Source: Nocardia mikamii NBRC 108933 (lineage in GTDB: Bacteria > Actinomycetota > Actinomycetes > Mycobacteriales > Mycobacteriaceae). From it: 64,000 nt of DNA. The number at the start of each line of letters is the position of its first letter. The stretch's first letter is position 1. The translations under genes and the position numbers were made by a program. Under the pieces are notes generated by a model. The model did no database searches. It was given only the letters and a program-made list of their open reading frames with translations, and was not told the DNA's origin. Positions 55,263 through 63,913 of this stretch are shown piece after piece. The stretch is from contig NZ_BDCM01000014.1 of NCBI RefSeq assembly GCF_001613505.1, positions 186,001-250,000 on the forward strand. Reading direction: 5' to 3'.

Positions 55263-56186
55263 TCAGCGCCGCGTCGGGTAGCGCTGGTCCAGCTCGAGAT
55301 TCACGCCGAGGACGTCGACCCGGGGTTCGCCCAGGAAGCCCAGGTCGCGCCCGTCGGTGTGCGCCGCCACCACGGCTGCGACCTGCTCGGCCGGGATACC
55401 CCGCGCGGCCGCCACCCGCGCGCTCTGGATCTGTGCGTAGCGCGGCGAGATATGCGGATCCAGTCCGGATCCGGATGCGGTGACCGCGTCGGAGGGCACC
55501 GGGGTGTCGGCCGGCGCGTCACCGCGGACGGGGACCATCAGCCCGGCCGAATAGTCCGTCCCGGGCTGGGCACAGTCCACCCGGACGCCGCGGTAGGCGT
55601 CCTGAAACGGCACCGCCGGGCACGCCTCGTTCACGCTGACGACCTTCGTGGGCGCGGTGACCTGCCCGTGGCCGTCACGGGGACCGAAGACCGCCAGCAC
55701 CGCACCGACCCCGCCGGGCGTGCAGAACGGTCGTGCGCCGGAGACGCCCTCGCGTTCGCCGATCTGTTTGCTGCGCGTGCAGACCGTGGTCAGCAAACCG
55801 GTCTTCGTCTGCGACGGGTCGGCTGCCAGGGTGTCGACGACGTCCTCGGGACCTTTGTTGCCGAAGCCGGTGTTGGTGGGGTCGTAGCCGTCGGGGCGGC
55901 TACCGTCGGCGGGCACGGAATTCGACGGCCGGGTCTGAAAGTACTGCGGCAGCGCCGTGCCGTTGCCGTCGGTGAACGCCTGACCGATGAGACTGCTACC
56001 CACCAGTTTTCCGTCGCGGTGGACGAGCGAGCCCTCGGCCCTGTCGTGCAGGCCCGGCAGCTGGGCGACCGCGAAAACGGCCAGCGGATAGGCGATTCCG
56101 GTGATCACCGTCAGCACGAGCAGTGCCCGCACCGCGGCCAGATGCTGGCGGAACCAGGTGGTGTATCGCATCGAGAACGAAGGCAT
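55263..56186 (-). CDS. kdpC: Potassium-transporting ATPase subunit C, with long insert
   Basis: A 307-residue single-span subunit that stabilises the Kdp pump. The N-terminal helix is about 16-40 (AAVRALLVLTVITGIAYPLAV); QLPGLHDRAEGSLVHRDGKLVGSSLIGQAF and YFQTRPSNS and the C-terminal GSGLDPHISPRYAQIQSARVAAARGI, then LGVNLELDQRYPTRR, are diagnostic. About 110 residues separate the two parts, with four Cys (TVCTRS, RPFCTPG, NEACPAV, RVDCAQPG), making it longer than the usual 190-200. The ATG is one base after the kdpB TGA (TGATATG). Confidence 0.95.
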   Translation of the reverse strand: MPSFSMRYTTWFRQHLAAVRALLVLTVITGIAYPLAVFAVAQLPGLHDRAEGSLVHRDGKLVGSSLIGQAFTDGNGTALPQYFQTRPSNSVPADGSRPDGYDPTNTGFGNKGPEDVVDTLAADPSQTKTGLLTTVCTRSKQIGEREGVSGARPFCTPGGVGAVLAVFGPRDGHGQVTAPTKVVSVNEACPAVPFQDAYRGVRVDCAQPGTDYSAGLMVPVRGDAPADTPVPSDAVTASGSGLDPHISPRYAQIQSARVAAARGIPAEQVAAVVAAHTDGRDLGFLGEPRVDVLGVNLELDQRYPTRR

Positions 56187-56187
56187 A

Positions 56188-58341
56188 TCAGGACATCCCA
56201 GGCAGGAATCGGACGACAAGGTCGATGAGTTTGATGCCGATGAACGGGGCGACGATGCCGCCCGCTCCGTACAGGGCGAGGTTGCGGCTCAACAGTTTCG
56301 ACGCGCTCGACGGACGATAGTCGACCCCGCGCAACGCCAGCGGGATCAGCGCCACGATGACGATCGCGTTGAAGATCACCGCGGACAGGATCGCCGACTG
56401 CGGACTGTGCAACCGCATCACGTTGAGCACGTCCAGGCCGGGGAACAACGCCACGAACAGCGCCGGAATGATCGCGAAGTACTTGGCGATGTCGTTGGCG
56501 ATGGAGAAGGTCGTCAGCGCGCCCCGGGTGATCAGCAACTGTTTGCCGATCTCGACGATCTCGATCAACTTGGTCGGATCCGAATCCAGATCGACCATGT
56601 TGCCGGCTTCCTTGGCCGCCGACGTCCCGGTGTTCATCGCGACGCCGACGTCGGCCTGCGCCAGGGCCGGCGCGTCGTTGGTGCCGTCGCCGGTCATGGC
56701 GACCAGGCGTCCGCCGGCCTGTTCGCTCTTGATCAGCGCCAGCTTGTCCTCGGGGGTGGCCTCGGCCAGGAAGTCGTCGACCCCGGCCTCGTCCGCGATC
56801 GCCTTGGCGGTCAGCGGGTTGTCGCCGGTGATCATGACCGTGCGAATTCCCATGCGGCGCATCTCGTCGAAGCGTTCCCGCATGCCCTTCTTCACGACAT
56901 CCTTCAGGTGAACCACGCCCAGTAGCCGGGCCCGCCCGTCGAGCAGTTCGCCGACCACCAGCGGTGTGCCACCGGAGGCCGAGATACCGTCCACGGTCCG
57001 CCCGACCTCCTCCGGCACCGAACCACCGTGAGCCCGAACCCATTCCGTGACCGCACTCGCGGCGCCCTTGCGCAACTGATGCCCGTCCCGCAGATTTACG
57101 CCGGACATCCGGGTCTGGGCGGTGAACTCCACCCAGTTCGCGTCCGCGAGCTCACCTGGGGTGCGTTCGCGTTTGCCGTACGCGGATTTCGCGAACACCA
57201 CGATCGAGCGGCCCTCGGGTGTCTCGTCGGCGAGGCTGGAAAGCTGTGCGGCGTCGGCCATCTCGTCCTCGGTGACGCCCGGCATGGCGACGAAGCCCGC
57301 GGCCTGCCGGTTGCCGAGGGTGATGGTGCCGGTCTTGTCGAGCAGCAGCGTGTTCACATCGCCGGCGGCCTCGACCGCGCGACCCGACATCGCCAGCACA
57401 TTGCGCTGGACGAGCCGGTCCATTCCCGCGATGCCGATCGCCGACAGTAGTGCGCCGATCGTGGTCGGGATGAGACAGACCAGCAGCGACACCATGACGA
57501 TGCCGGTGACACCGTGCGCGTTCAGCGCCGCGCTGTCGCCGACTCCCGGATTGTTCGCCTTGGCGAAGATCGCCGGCGGCTGCAGCGTCACGACCGCGAA
57601 CACGAAGATGATCGTCAACGCGGCCAGCAGGATGTTCAGCGCGATCTCGTTGGGTGTTTTCTGCCGGCTGGCGCCCTCGACCAGGGCGATCATCTTGTCG
57701 ATGAAACTGCCGCCCGGCTCCTGGGTGATCTCGACGACGATGCGGTCCGAGAGCACGGTGGTGCCGCCGGTGACCGCGGACCGGTCGCCGCCGGATTCGC
57801 GGATCACCGGCGCCGATTCCCCGGTGATCGCCGATTCGTCGACCGAGGCGATGCCCTCCACGACGTCACCGTCACCCGGAACCACCTGCCCGGCCTCGAC
57901 CACCACATAGTCGCCGCGCCGCAGTTCGGGTGCGGGAACCCTTTCCTCGAGCGGCGCCTCGGCGCCCGGATGCCAGTTGACCAGTCGCCGGGCGACGGTG
58001 TCGGTCTTGGCCTTTCGCAACGTGTCGGCCTGCGCCTTCCCTCGGCCCTCGGCGACCGCCTCGGCCAGGTTGGCGAAGATCACCGTCAGCCACAGCCAGA
58101 TCACGATCGCCCAGGCGAAGACCGTGGGGTGGGCGACGGCGAGGATCGTGGACCAGAGTGCGCCGATCTCCACGATCAGCATCACCGGATTGCGCCACAG
58201 TGTGCGCGGATCCAGTTTGCGCAGGGCCTCGGGCAGCGACCGGGCCAGCATCGCCGGATCGAACATGCCACGGCCGCCTCGGCGCGCGGACGGTTCGGCG
58301 CGGCGTAGATCCGCCCCGGAATCAGTTGTCGCAGCGGTCAT
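56188..58341 (-). CDS. kdpB: Potassium-transporting P-type ATPase subunit B
   Basis: A 717-residue catalytic subunit of the Kdp pump. P-type motifs: TGES at 173-176 (actuator loop), DKTGTITLGN with phosphorylated Asp335, and TGDGTNDAPALAQADVGVAMNTGT. The N-terminal tail is about 20 residues longer than in E. coli. ATP hydrolysis drives high-affinity K+ uptake through KdpA. It starts one base after the kdpA stop; kdpC follows with one base. Confidence 0.97.
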   Translation of the reverse strand: MTAATTDSGADLRRAEPSARRGGRGMFDPAMLARSLPEALRKLDPRTLWRNPVMLIVEIGALWSTILAVAHPTVFAWAIVIWLWLTVIFANLAEAVAEGRGKAQADTLRKAKTDTVARRLVNWHPGAEAPLEERVPAPELRRGDYVVVEAGQVVPGDGDVVEGIASVDESAITGESAPVIRESGGDRSAVTGGTTVLSDRIVVEITQEPGGSFIDKMIALVEGASRQKTPNEIALNILLAALTIIFVFAVVTLQPPAIFAKANNPGVGDSAALNAHGVTGIVMVSLLVCLIPTTIGALLSAIGIAGMDRLVQRNVLAMSGRAVEAAGDVNTLLLDKTGTITLGNRQAAGFVAMPGVTEDEMADAAQLSSLADETPEGRSIVVFAKSAYGKRERTPGELADANWVEFTAQTRMSGVNLRDGHQLRKGAASAVTEWVRAHGGSVPEEVGRTVDGISASGGTPLVVGELLDGRARLLGVVHLKDVVKKGMRERFDEMRRMGIRTVMITGDNPLTAKAIADEAGVDDFLAEATPEDKLALIKSEQAGGRLVAMTGDGTNDAPALAQADVGVAMNTGTSAAKEAGNMVDLDSDPTKLIEIVEIGKQLLITRGALTTFSIANDIAKYFAIIPALFVALFPGLDVLNVMRLHSPQSAILSAVIFNAIVIVALIPLALRGVDYRPSSASKLLSRNLALYGAGGIVAPFIGIKLIDLVVRFLPGMS

Positions 58342-58342
58342 T

Positions 58343-60013
58343 TCAGTGGATTCCTTCGGCGAGCGGCCCGAGCGCCAGCATGGGCAGGAAGGTGAGGGCG
58401 ACCAGGATCAGCGTCACGCCGGCGACCATGCCGACGAACTGCGGCCGGTGCGTCGGCAACGTGCCGAGCGATTCCGGCGTATGCCCCTGGCCGGCCAGCG
58501 ATCCGGCCAGCGCGAGAACCAGGATGATGGGAACGAATCGGCCGAACACCATCGCCAGGCCGAGGGCGGTATTCCACCAGACGGTGTTGCCGCTGAGCCC
58601 GGCGAAAGCCGACCCGTTGTTGTTGGCGGCCGAGGTGAAGGCGTAGAGCACCTCCGACAGGCCGTGCGGACCGGAATTCGCCATGGCCGCGCGCTCGCCC
58701 GGCAACGCCATCGCGAGCGCGGTGCCCACCAGCACGATCAGCGGACTGACCAGGAAATACGATGCGGCGAACTTGATTTCGCGCGGGGTGATCTTCTTGC
58801 CGAGATATTCCGGTGTGCGCCCGACCATCAGTCCGGCGACGAAGACGGTGATCACGGCCAGGATCAACATGCCGTACAGGCCCGACCCGACACCGCCGGG
58901 CGCGACCTCACCCAGCTGCATGTTCACCATCGTCATCAGGCCGCCGAGGCTGGTGTAGGAATCGTGGGCGGAGTCGACGGCGCCGGTGGAGGTCAGCGTC
59001 GTGGACGTGGCGAATGTCGCGGAATCCGCTACGCCGAACCGTGTTTCGACGCCCTCGAGCGCCGAGCCGACCGCCGACGGCACGGTGCCGTGATGGCGCA
59101 GTTGCAGGAAGTTGGTCAGCGTCACGCTGATCAGCGCGAGTACGCCCATCACCGACGCGATCGCACAACCCTGCCTGGTGCTTCCCACCATGCGGCCGAA
59201 GGTGCGCGGCAGCGAGAAGGCGATCAGCAGGATCAGGAAGATCTCGACCCAGTTGGTCCAGGCCGTCGGGTTTTCGAAGGGGTGCGCGGAGTTGACGTTG
59301 AAGAAGCCGCCACCGTTGGTGCCCAGCTCCTTGATGCTTTCCTGCGAGGCGACCGGCCCGCCCGGAATCGTCTGCGTCGCACCGGTGATCGTCTGCGCCA
59401 CCTGATCGTGCAGGTGGAAGTTCTGGATCGCGCCGCCGGCGATCAGCACGATCGCGAACACGAACGCGATGGGCAGCAGGATCCGGAGGGTGCCGCGCAC
59501 CAGGTCGACCCAGAAGTTGCCGAGGTCGCCGGTGTGGCGGCGAGCGAATCCGCGCACCAGCGCGACCGCGACCGCCATCCCGACCGCGGCCGAGACGAAG
59601 TTCTGCACGGCCAGGCCCGCCATCTGGACCAGATGTCCCTGAGTCGACTCACCGGCGTAGTTCTGCCAGTTGGTGTTGGTGACGAAGCTGATCGCGGTAT
59701 TCCACGCCAGCGCCGCGGTCATCTCGGTTCCGGGCTCGCGCAGATGCAGCGGCAGGTGGCCCTGGATCAGCTGCAGGAAGAACAGCGCCAGCACGCTCAT
59801 CGCGGAGAAGGCCAGCACGCTGCGGGCGTAGACGCCCCAGGTCTGCTCCACGCCGGGCTGGACCCCGATGGCGCGATAGACGATGCGTTCGGCCGGCGAG
59901 TGTTTCGTGCCCGAATACACCCGGTACATGTAGTCGCCGAGCGGGATGTGGACCGCCGCGAGCGCGATGATCAGGGTCGCCACGAAGACGACCCCGGCAG
60001 TGGTTGTGCTCAC
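58343..60013 (-). CDS. kdpA: Potassium-transporting ATPase subunit A
   Basis: A 556-residue K+-translocating subunit with about ten helices related to Trk/Ktr channels. Selectivity-loop segments: TNTNWQNYAGESTQ, ELGTNGGGFFNVNSAHPFENPT and FTSAANNNGSAFAGLSGN. The end EGIH is at the kdpB start. The GTG initiator directly follows the kdpF TAG. Length is normal. Confidence 0.97.
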   Translation of the reverse strand: MSTTTAGVVFVATLIIALAAVHIPLGDYMYRVYSGTKHSPAERIVYRAIGVQPGVEQTWGVYARSVLAFSAMSVLALFFLQLIQGHLPLHLREPGTEMTAALAWNTAISFVTNTNWQNYAGESTQGHLVQMAGLAVQNFVSAAVGMAVAVALVRGFARRHTGDLGNFWVDLVRGTLRILLPIAFVFAIVLIAGGAIQNFHLHDQVAQTITGATQTIPGGPVASQESIKELGTNGGGFFNVNSAHPFENPTAWTNWVEIFLILLIAFSLPRTFGRMVGSTRQGCAIASVMGVLALISVTLTNFLQLRHHGTVPSAVGSALEGVETRFGVADSATFATSTTLTSTGAVDSAHDSYTSLGGLMTMVNMQLGEVAPGGVGSGLYGMLILAVITVFVAGLMVGRTPEYLGKKITPREIKFAASYFLVSPLIVLVGTALAMALPGERAAMANSGPHGLSEVLYAFTSAANNNGSAFAGLSGNTVWWNTALGLAMVFGRFVPIILVLALAGSLAGQGHTPESLGTLPTHRPQFVGMVAGVTLILVALTFLPMLALGPLAEGIH

Positions 60014-60100
60014 CTAGAACCTTTCCGGGAACAGCAGCGCCGCGACCATGTAGACAGCGACGCCGAGCGCCAGGATCAGACCGACGATGTTCGCGATCAC
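60014..60100 (-). CDS. kdpF: Small Kdp subunit F
   Basis: A 28-residue single-helix peptide, VIANIVGLILALGVAVYMVA then ALLFPERF. The LLFPE(R/K)F end is characteristic of KdpF. It stabilises the KdpABC complex. The initiator GTG at 60100 follows GGGTGGAACGGCT, and its GTGA overlaps the stop of an upstream 27-codon gene. It abuts kdpA with no gap. Confidence 0.92.
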   Translation of the reverse strand: MIANIVGLILALGVAVYMVAALLFPERF

Positions 60101-60180
60101 AGCCGTTCCACCCCCCGTTGGAGCAGGCCGAGCAGGGCGAAGATCGCCACGGTCACGACGGTGAACACCGCGACAGACAT
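60097..60180 (-). CDS. 27-residue membrane peptide ahead of kdpF
   Basis: ATG at 60180 to TGA at 60097: MSVAVFTVVTVAIFALLGLL then QRGVERL. One helix (about residues 3-20) and a short basic/acidic tail. GAGAGGT stands 8 bases upstream, and the stop overlaps the kdpF GTG (GTGA). It is the first cistron of the kdp operon and is probably a further small Kdp subunit or regulator (inference). Confidence 0.75.
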   Translation of the reverse strand: MSVAVFTVVTVAIFALLGLLQRGVERL

Positions 60181-60196
60181 AGTGCATACCTCTCTG

Positions 60197-60364
60197 TTGA
60201 CGGCATCCGGAAGCGAATGCGCCGCAGTGAGTCAAGCTCGCGAAACGACCGATTTCGACGGCGTTGACGGCTTCTTAGCGGTCGCGGCGACGGCATTGAC
60301 GGGGTGCTTACAGGCCGTCGCGGTCCCGCTGCCGCGCCGTCAAGGTCGCCCGCGAGCCCGTCAA
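60197..60364. promoter_or_regulatory. Five TTGACGG heptamers in the divergent kdp promoter region
   Basis: TTGACGG is at 60197, 60264 and 60296 (plus) and as CCGTCAA at 60337 and 60358. Two plus copies are followed by CTTA 3-4 bases on. The cluster lies in the 292-base space (60181-60472) between the kdp operon and the kdpDE leader gene. It is a candidate KdpE site or promoter array. Confidence 0.55.
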
Positions 60365-60472
60365 GGAGTCGTAAAGATCGGCGACCGGCCCCGCGTGGCG
60401 GTGCACAGTGTGTTGTCCGGTCCGCACAGTCGACCGGCACAACGGCAATCACCGGGTCGTGAGGAGAAGACA

Positions 60473-60619
60473 GTGCCGGATTTCGCGGTCGCGGCGATGG
60501 TGATCATCGTCTTCGTCAGCTGCGCGCTGAGCCTGCGCGTGGCCGGCGGGCGAACCCCCCGGGCCCTCCGGGTTTCGCGCCGTCCACGTCGTCCGAATCG
60601 CGCGATGATGGACCTGTGA
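60473..60619 (+). CDS. 48-residue membrane protein coupled to kdpD
   Basis: GTG at 60473 to TGA at 60619. GAGGAG lies 6 bases before the initiator. Residues about 4-22 (FAVAAMVIIVFVSCALSL) form one helix; the rest is Arg/Pro-rich and cytoplasmic. The TGA overlaps the kdpD GTG (GTGA), so the two are translationally coupled. No family is recognised. Its position suggests a partner or modulator of KdpD (inference). Confidence 0.7.
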   Translation: MPDFAVAAMVIIVFVSCALSLRVAGGRTPRALRVSRRPRRPNRAMMDL

Positions 60620-63138
60620 AGCGCGGACAACTACGCATCTACCTCGGGGCCGCGCCCGGCGTGGGAAAGACCTACGCCATGCTCGGCGAGGCGCACCGGC
60701 GATTGGGCCGTGGCCGCGACGTGGTCGCCGCGGTGGTGGAGACGCACGGGCGCGGCAAGACCGCGGAACTGCTCGAGGGCATCGAACGCATACCGCCGGC
60801 GATGCGCACCTACCGCGGCACGACGTTGCCCGAACTGGATATCGACGCGGTATTGCGGCGGGCGCCGGCCGTGGCGTTGGTGGACGAACTCGCGCATACG
60901 AACGTGCCGGGATCGAAGAACGAGAAGCGCTGGCAGGACGTCCACGAACTGCTCGACGCCGGTATCGACGTCATCTCCACGGTCAACGTCCAGCACCTGG
61001 ACAGCCTCAACGACGTCGTCGAGCAGATCACCGGCGTCGTGCAGCGCGAAACCGTGCCGGATTGGGTGGTGCGCGGCGCCGATCAGGTCGAACTGGTCGA
61101 CATCACGCCGGAGGCGTTGCGGCGCAGGCTTTCTCACGGCAACGTCTACGCCGCCGACAAGGTCGACGCGGCGCTGCGCAACTACTTCCGGCCCGGAAAT
61201 CTCACCGCGTTGCGCGAACTGGCCCTGTTGTGGCTGGCCGATCAGGTCGACGCCGCGCTGGCCAAATACCGGGCCGATCACAAGATCACCGCGACCTGGG
61301 AGGCGCGCGAACGCGTGGTCGTCGCGGTGACCGGCGGCCCGGAATCGGAGACGATCGTGCGGCGAGCGAGCCGCATCGCCACCAAATCCAGCGCCGAGCT
61401 GGTCGTCGTGCACGTGGTGCGCGGCGACGGACTGGCCGGAGTGTCGGCGCAACGGCTGCATCGGCTGCGTGAGCTGGCGGCCGGGCTCGGTTCCAGCCTG
61501 CACACGGTGACCGGCGAGAACGTCCCCAACGCCCTGCTGGATTTCGCCCGGCAGGTCAACGCCACCCAGCTGGTGGTGGGCACTTCCCGGCGCTCGCGCT
61601 GGGCGCGCATCCTCGACCAGGGCATCGGCGCGACCGTGGTGCAGCGCTCGGGCAGTATCGACGTCCACATGGTCACCCACGAGGAGGCGCAACGAGGGCT
61701 GCGCTGGTCGGCCCTGCTGCGGCGGCAGCGGCCGACGGTGTCGTGGCTGGCGGCGCTGGTGGTGCCCACCCTGATCACCCTGGTCTGCTACCTGTGGCTG
61801 GATTCGCGCCTGGATCTGGCCGGTGAGAGCGCGATGTATTTCATCGGCGTGATCGCGGTCGCGCTGCTCGGCGGCGTCGCGCCGGCCGCGTTGTCGGCGG
61901 TATCGGGCGGGCTGCTGCTGAACTGGTTCTTCACCACCCCGCGGCATAGTCTCACCATCGCCGAACCCAACAATTTCCTGACCATCGTCGTGATGGCGGG
62001 GGTCGCGGTGGCGGTGGCGGCACTGGTCGACATCTCCGCCAATCGCACCCGCGAGGCACGCACCGCCTCCCGCGAAGCCGAGCTGCTGACCCTGTTCGCC
62101 GGGGCGATCCTGCACGGCGCCGACCTGCCCGATCTGCTCGAGCGGGCCCGCGAGATCTACCGGCAGCGCGCGGTGAGTTTCGTCAGCGACGCGGAGGTGA
62201 TCGCCTGCGTCGGTCACGATCCGGCGCGCACACCCGGCGCCGCCGATACCGCGATCGGCGCCGGCGACGAGGAACACTGGCTGCTGCTCAGCGGGCGCGC
62301 GCTGACACCCGGAGACCGCCGGGTGCTCGCGGCGGTGGCCGGGCAGGCGGCCGGGCTCGTGCGCCAGCGCGAACTCGCCGACCAGGCCCAGGCCGCCGCG
62401 GGTGTGATGGCGACCGATCGGCTGCGCCGCGCGCTGTTGTCGGCGGTCAGCCACGACCTGCGCACGCCGCTGGCCGCGGCGAAGGCGGCGGTGTCGAGTC
62501 TGCGCAGTGAGGACGTGCAGTTCTCCCCCGCCGATACCGCCGAATTGCTGGAAACCATCGAGGAATCCACCGATCAGCTCACCGCGCTCGTCGGCAATCT
62601 GCTCGACTCCTCGCGGCTCGCGGCCGGCGCGGTGGAGCCCAACCTCAAACAGGTGTACCTGGAGGAGGTGGTCAACCGCGCGGTCGTCGGTGTCGGGATG
62701 GGGACCCGCGGTGTCCGCCAGGCGGCGATGGACCGGGTCAAGGTCGAGGTCGGCGAGGTCTCGGTCTACGCCGACAGCGGCCTGCTGGAACGGGTGCTGG
62801 CGAATCTGATCGACAACGCGCTGCGTTACTCGGCGCCGGCCGCGACGCCGGTCCCCGACACACCGGTGCGGGTTGGCGCCGAACGCGACGGCGACCGGGT
62901 ATCCATCACAGTGGTCGATTACGGTCCGGGCGTTCCGACCGGACTCGAGGACCAGATGTTCGAACCGTTCCAACGATTGGGCGACCGCGACAATTCGACC
63001 GGCGTGGGCCTGGGCCTGTCGGTGGTTCGCGGATTCGTCGAGGCGATGGGTGGCACCGTCCACGCCGAGCCGACGCCGGGAGGTGGTCTGACCATGGTGA
63101 TCGAGCTGCCGGCCGGCCATACACAGGAGGCGTCGTGA
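60616..63138 (+). CDS. kdpD: Osmosensitive K+ sensor histidine kinase KdpD
   Basis: An 840-residue sensor. The KdpD N-domain has YLGAAPGVGKTYAMLGEAHRR (Walker A) and VDELAHTNVPGSKNEKRWQD; a universal-stress-protein-like domain follows (about 235-360). Four helices make the DUF4118 region (about 375-475). HisKA has the phospho-acceptor in SAVSHDLRTPLAAAKAAV; HATPase_c shows LIDNALRYS, DYGPGVP and GVGLGLSVVRG. The GTG start overlaps the stop of a small membrane-protein gene. It controls kdpFABC with KdpE in response to low K+ or turgor. Confidence 0.96.
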   Translation: MKRGQLRIYLGAAPGVGKTYAMLGEAHRRLGRGRDVVAAVVETHGRGKTAELLEGIERIPPAMRTYRGTTLPELDIDAVLRRAPAVALVDELAHTNVPGSKNEKRWQDVHELLDAGIDVISTVNVQHLDSLNDVVEQITGVVQRETVPDWVVRGADQVELVDITPEALRRRLSHGNVYAADKVDAALRNYFRPGNLTALRELALLWLADQVDAALAKYRADHKITATWEARERVVVAVTGGPESETIVRRASRIATKSSAELVVVHVVRGDGLAGVSAQRLHRLRELAAGLGSSLHTVTGENVPNALLDFARQVNATQLVVGTSRRSRWARILDQGIGATVVQRSGSIDVHMVTHEEAQRGLRWSALLRRQRPTVSWLAALVVPTLITLVCYLWLDSRLDLAGESAMYFIGVIAVALLGGVAPAALSAVSGGLLLNWFFTTPRHSLTIAEPNNFLTIVVMAGVAVAVAALVDISANRTREARTASREAELLTLFAGAILHGADLPDLLERAREIYRQRAVSFVSDAEVIACVGHDPARTPGAADTAIGAGDEEHWLLLSGRALTPGDRRVLAAVAGQAAGLVRQRELADQAQAAAGVMATDRLRRALLSAVSHDLRTPLAAAKAAVSSLRSEDVQFSPADTAELLETIEESTDQLTALVGNLLDSSRLAAGAVEPNLKQVYLEEVVNRAVVGVGMGTRGVRQAAMDRVKVEVGEVSVYADSGLLERVLANLIDNALRYSAPAATPVPDTPVRVGAERDGDRVSITVVDYGPGVPTGLEDQMFEPFQRLGDRDNSTGVGLGLSVVRGFVEAMGGTVHAEPTPGGGLTMVIELPAGHTQEAS

Positions 63139-63209
63139 GCCACACTGCGCAGCCCGCGCGCGACGCCGACCGGGTGCGGGTGTCCCGCAGAACACAGGAG
63201 GCGTCGTGA
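63121..63209 (+). repeat. 18-bp direct repeat at the kdpD-kdpE junction
   Basis: ACACAGGAGGCGTCGTGA occurs exactly at 63121-63138, ending with the kdpD stop, and at 63192-63209, spanning the kdpE Shine-Dalgarno and start. Spacing is 71 bases. Confidence 0.95.
63135..63209 (+). CDS. 24-codon bridging reading frame between kdpD and kdpE
   Basis: GTG at 63135 overlaps the kdpD TGA; TGA at 63209 overlaps the kdpE GTG. AGGAGG lies just upstream. The sequence is Arg-rich and ends RRTQEAS, repeating the last residues of KdpD (HTQEAS) because both ends lie in the 18-bp duplication. It is probably a by-product of the duplication that keeps translational coupling; a real peptide is unproven. Confidence 0.4.
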   Translation: MSHTAQPARDADRVRVSRRTQEAS

Positions 63210-63913
63210 CATCGTCCGAACGACCGCCGGCCGCCGTCCGGGTGCTGGTCGTCGACGACGAACCGCAGATCCTGCGCGCGCTGCGGATCAACCTGTCGGT
63301 GCGCGGCTACGAGGTGATCACCGCGGCCACGGGCGCGGCGGCCCTGCGGGCGGCGGCGGAGAAGCATCCCGACGTGGTCGTGCTGGATCTGGGCCTGCCC
63401 GATATCGACGGCGTCGAGGTGCTGGCCGGAATTCGCGGCTGGAGTTCGATGCCGGTCATCGTGCTCTCGGCCCGCACCGATTCCTCGGACAAGGTGCAGG
63501 CCCTCGATACCGGAGCCGACGACTACGTCACCAAGCCGTTCGGTATGGACGAGCTGCTGGCCCGCCTGCGGGCGGCGGTGCGGCGTTCCGCCTCGGCGGC
63601 CGAGGAGTCCGCGCCGATTGTCGAAACCTCCTCGTTCACCGTCGATCTCGCGGCGAAGAAGGTCGTGCGCGGCGGCCGCGACGTGCACCTCACTCCGACC
63701 GAGTGGGGTGTGCTGGAGATGCTGGTGCGCAATCAGGGCAAGCTGGTGGGGCGCCGCGAACTGCTGCGCGAGGTGTGGGGGCCGACGTACGCGACCGAAA
63801 CCCACTATCTGCGGGTGTATCTGGCGCAGCTGCGGCGCAAACTCGAAGACGATCCGTCCCAGCCGAAACATCTGCTGACCGAGGCCGGCATGGGGTACCG
63901 CTTCCAGGCCTGA
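63206..63913 (+). CDS. kdpE: Response regulator KdpE
   Basis: A 235-residue OmpR-family regulator of kdpFABC. The receiver domain shows VRVLVVDDEPQILRALRINL, VVVLDLGLPDIDG (phospho-acceptor Asp near 57), VIVLSARTD and ADDYVTKPF. The DNA-binding domain has HLTPTEWGVLEMLVRNQGKLVGRRELLREVWG, TETHYLRVYLAQLRRKLEDDPSQPKHLLTEAGMGYRF, typical of KdpE. The GTG at 63206 follows AGGAGG. It is coupled to kdpD through a bridging reading frame. The remaining 87 bases of the window show nothing. Confidence 0.95.
   Translation: MTSSERPPAAVRVLVVDDEPQILRALRINLSVRGYEVITAATGAAALRAAAEKHPDVVVLDLGLPDIDGVEVLAGIRGWSSMPVIVLSARTDSSDKVQALDTGADDYVTKPFGMDELLARLRAAVRRSASAAEESAPIVETSSFTVDLAAKKVVRGGRDVHLTPTEWGVLEMLVRNQGKLVGRRELLREVWGPTYATETHYLRVYLAQLRRKLEDDPSQPKHLLTEAGMGYRFQA

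Noticed and set aside
57977..60472. Plus-strand long frame opposite kdpA and kdpB
   Set aside because: Shadow of the kdp genes; only its last 49 codons (from 60473), which have a ribosome site and a membrane helix, are kept as a separate small gene.
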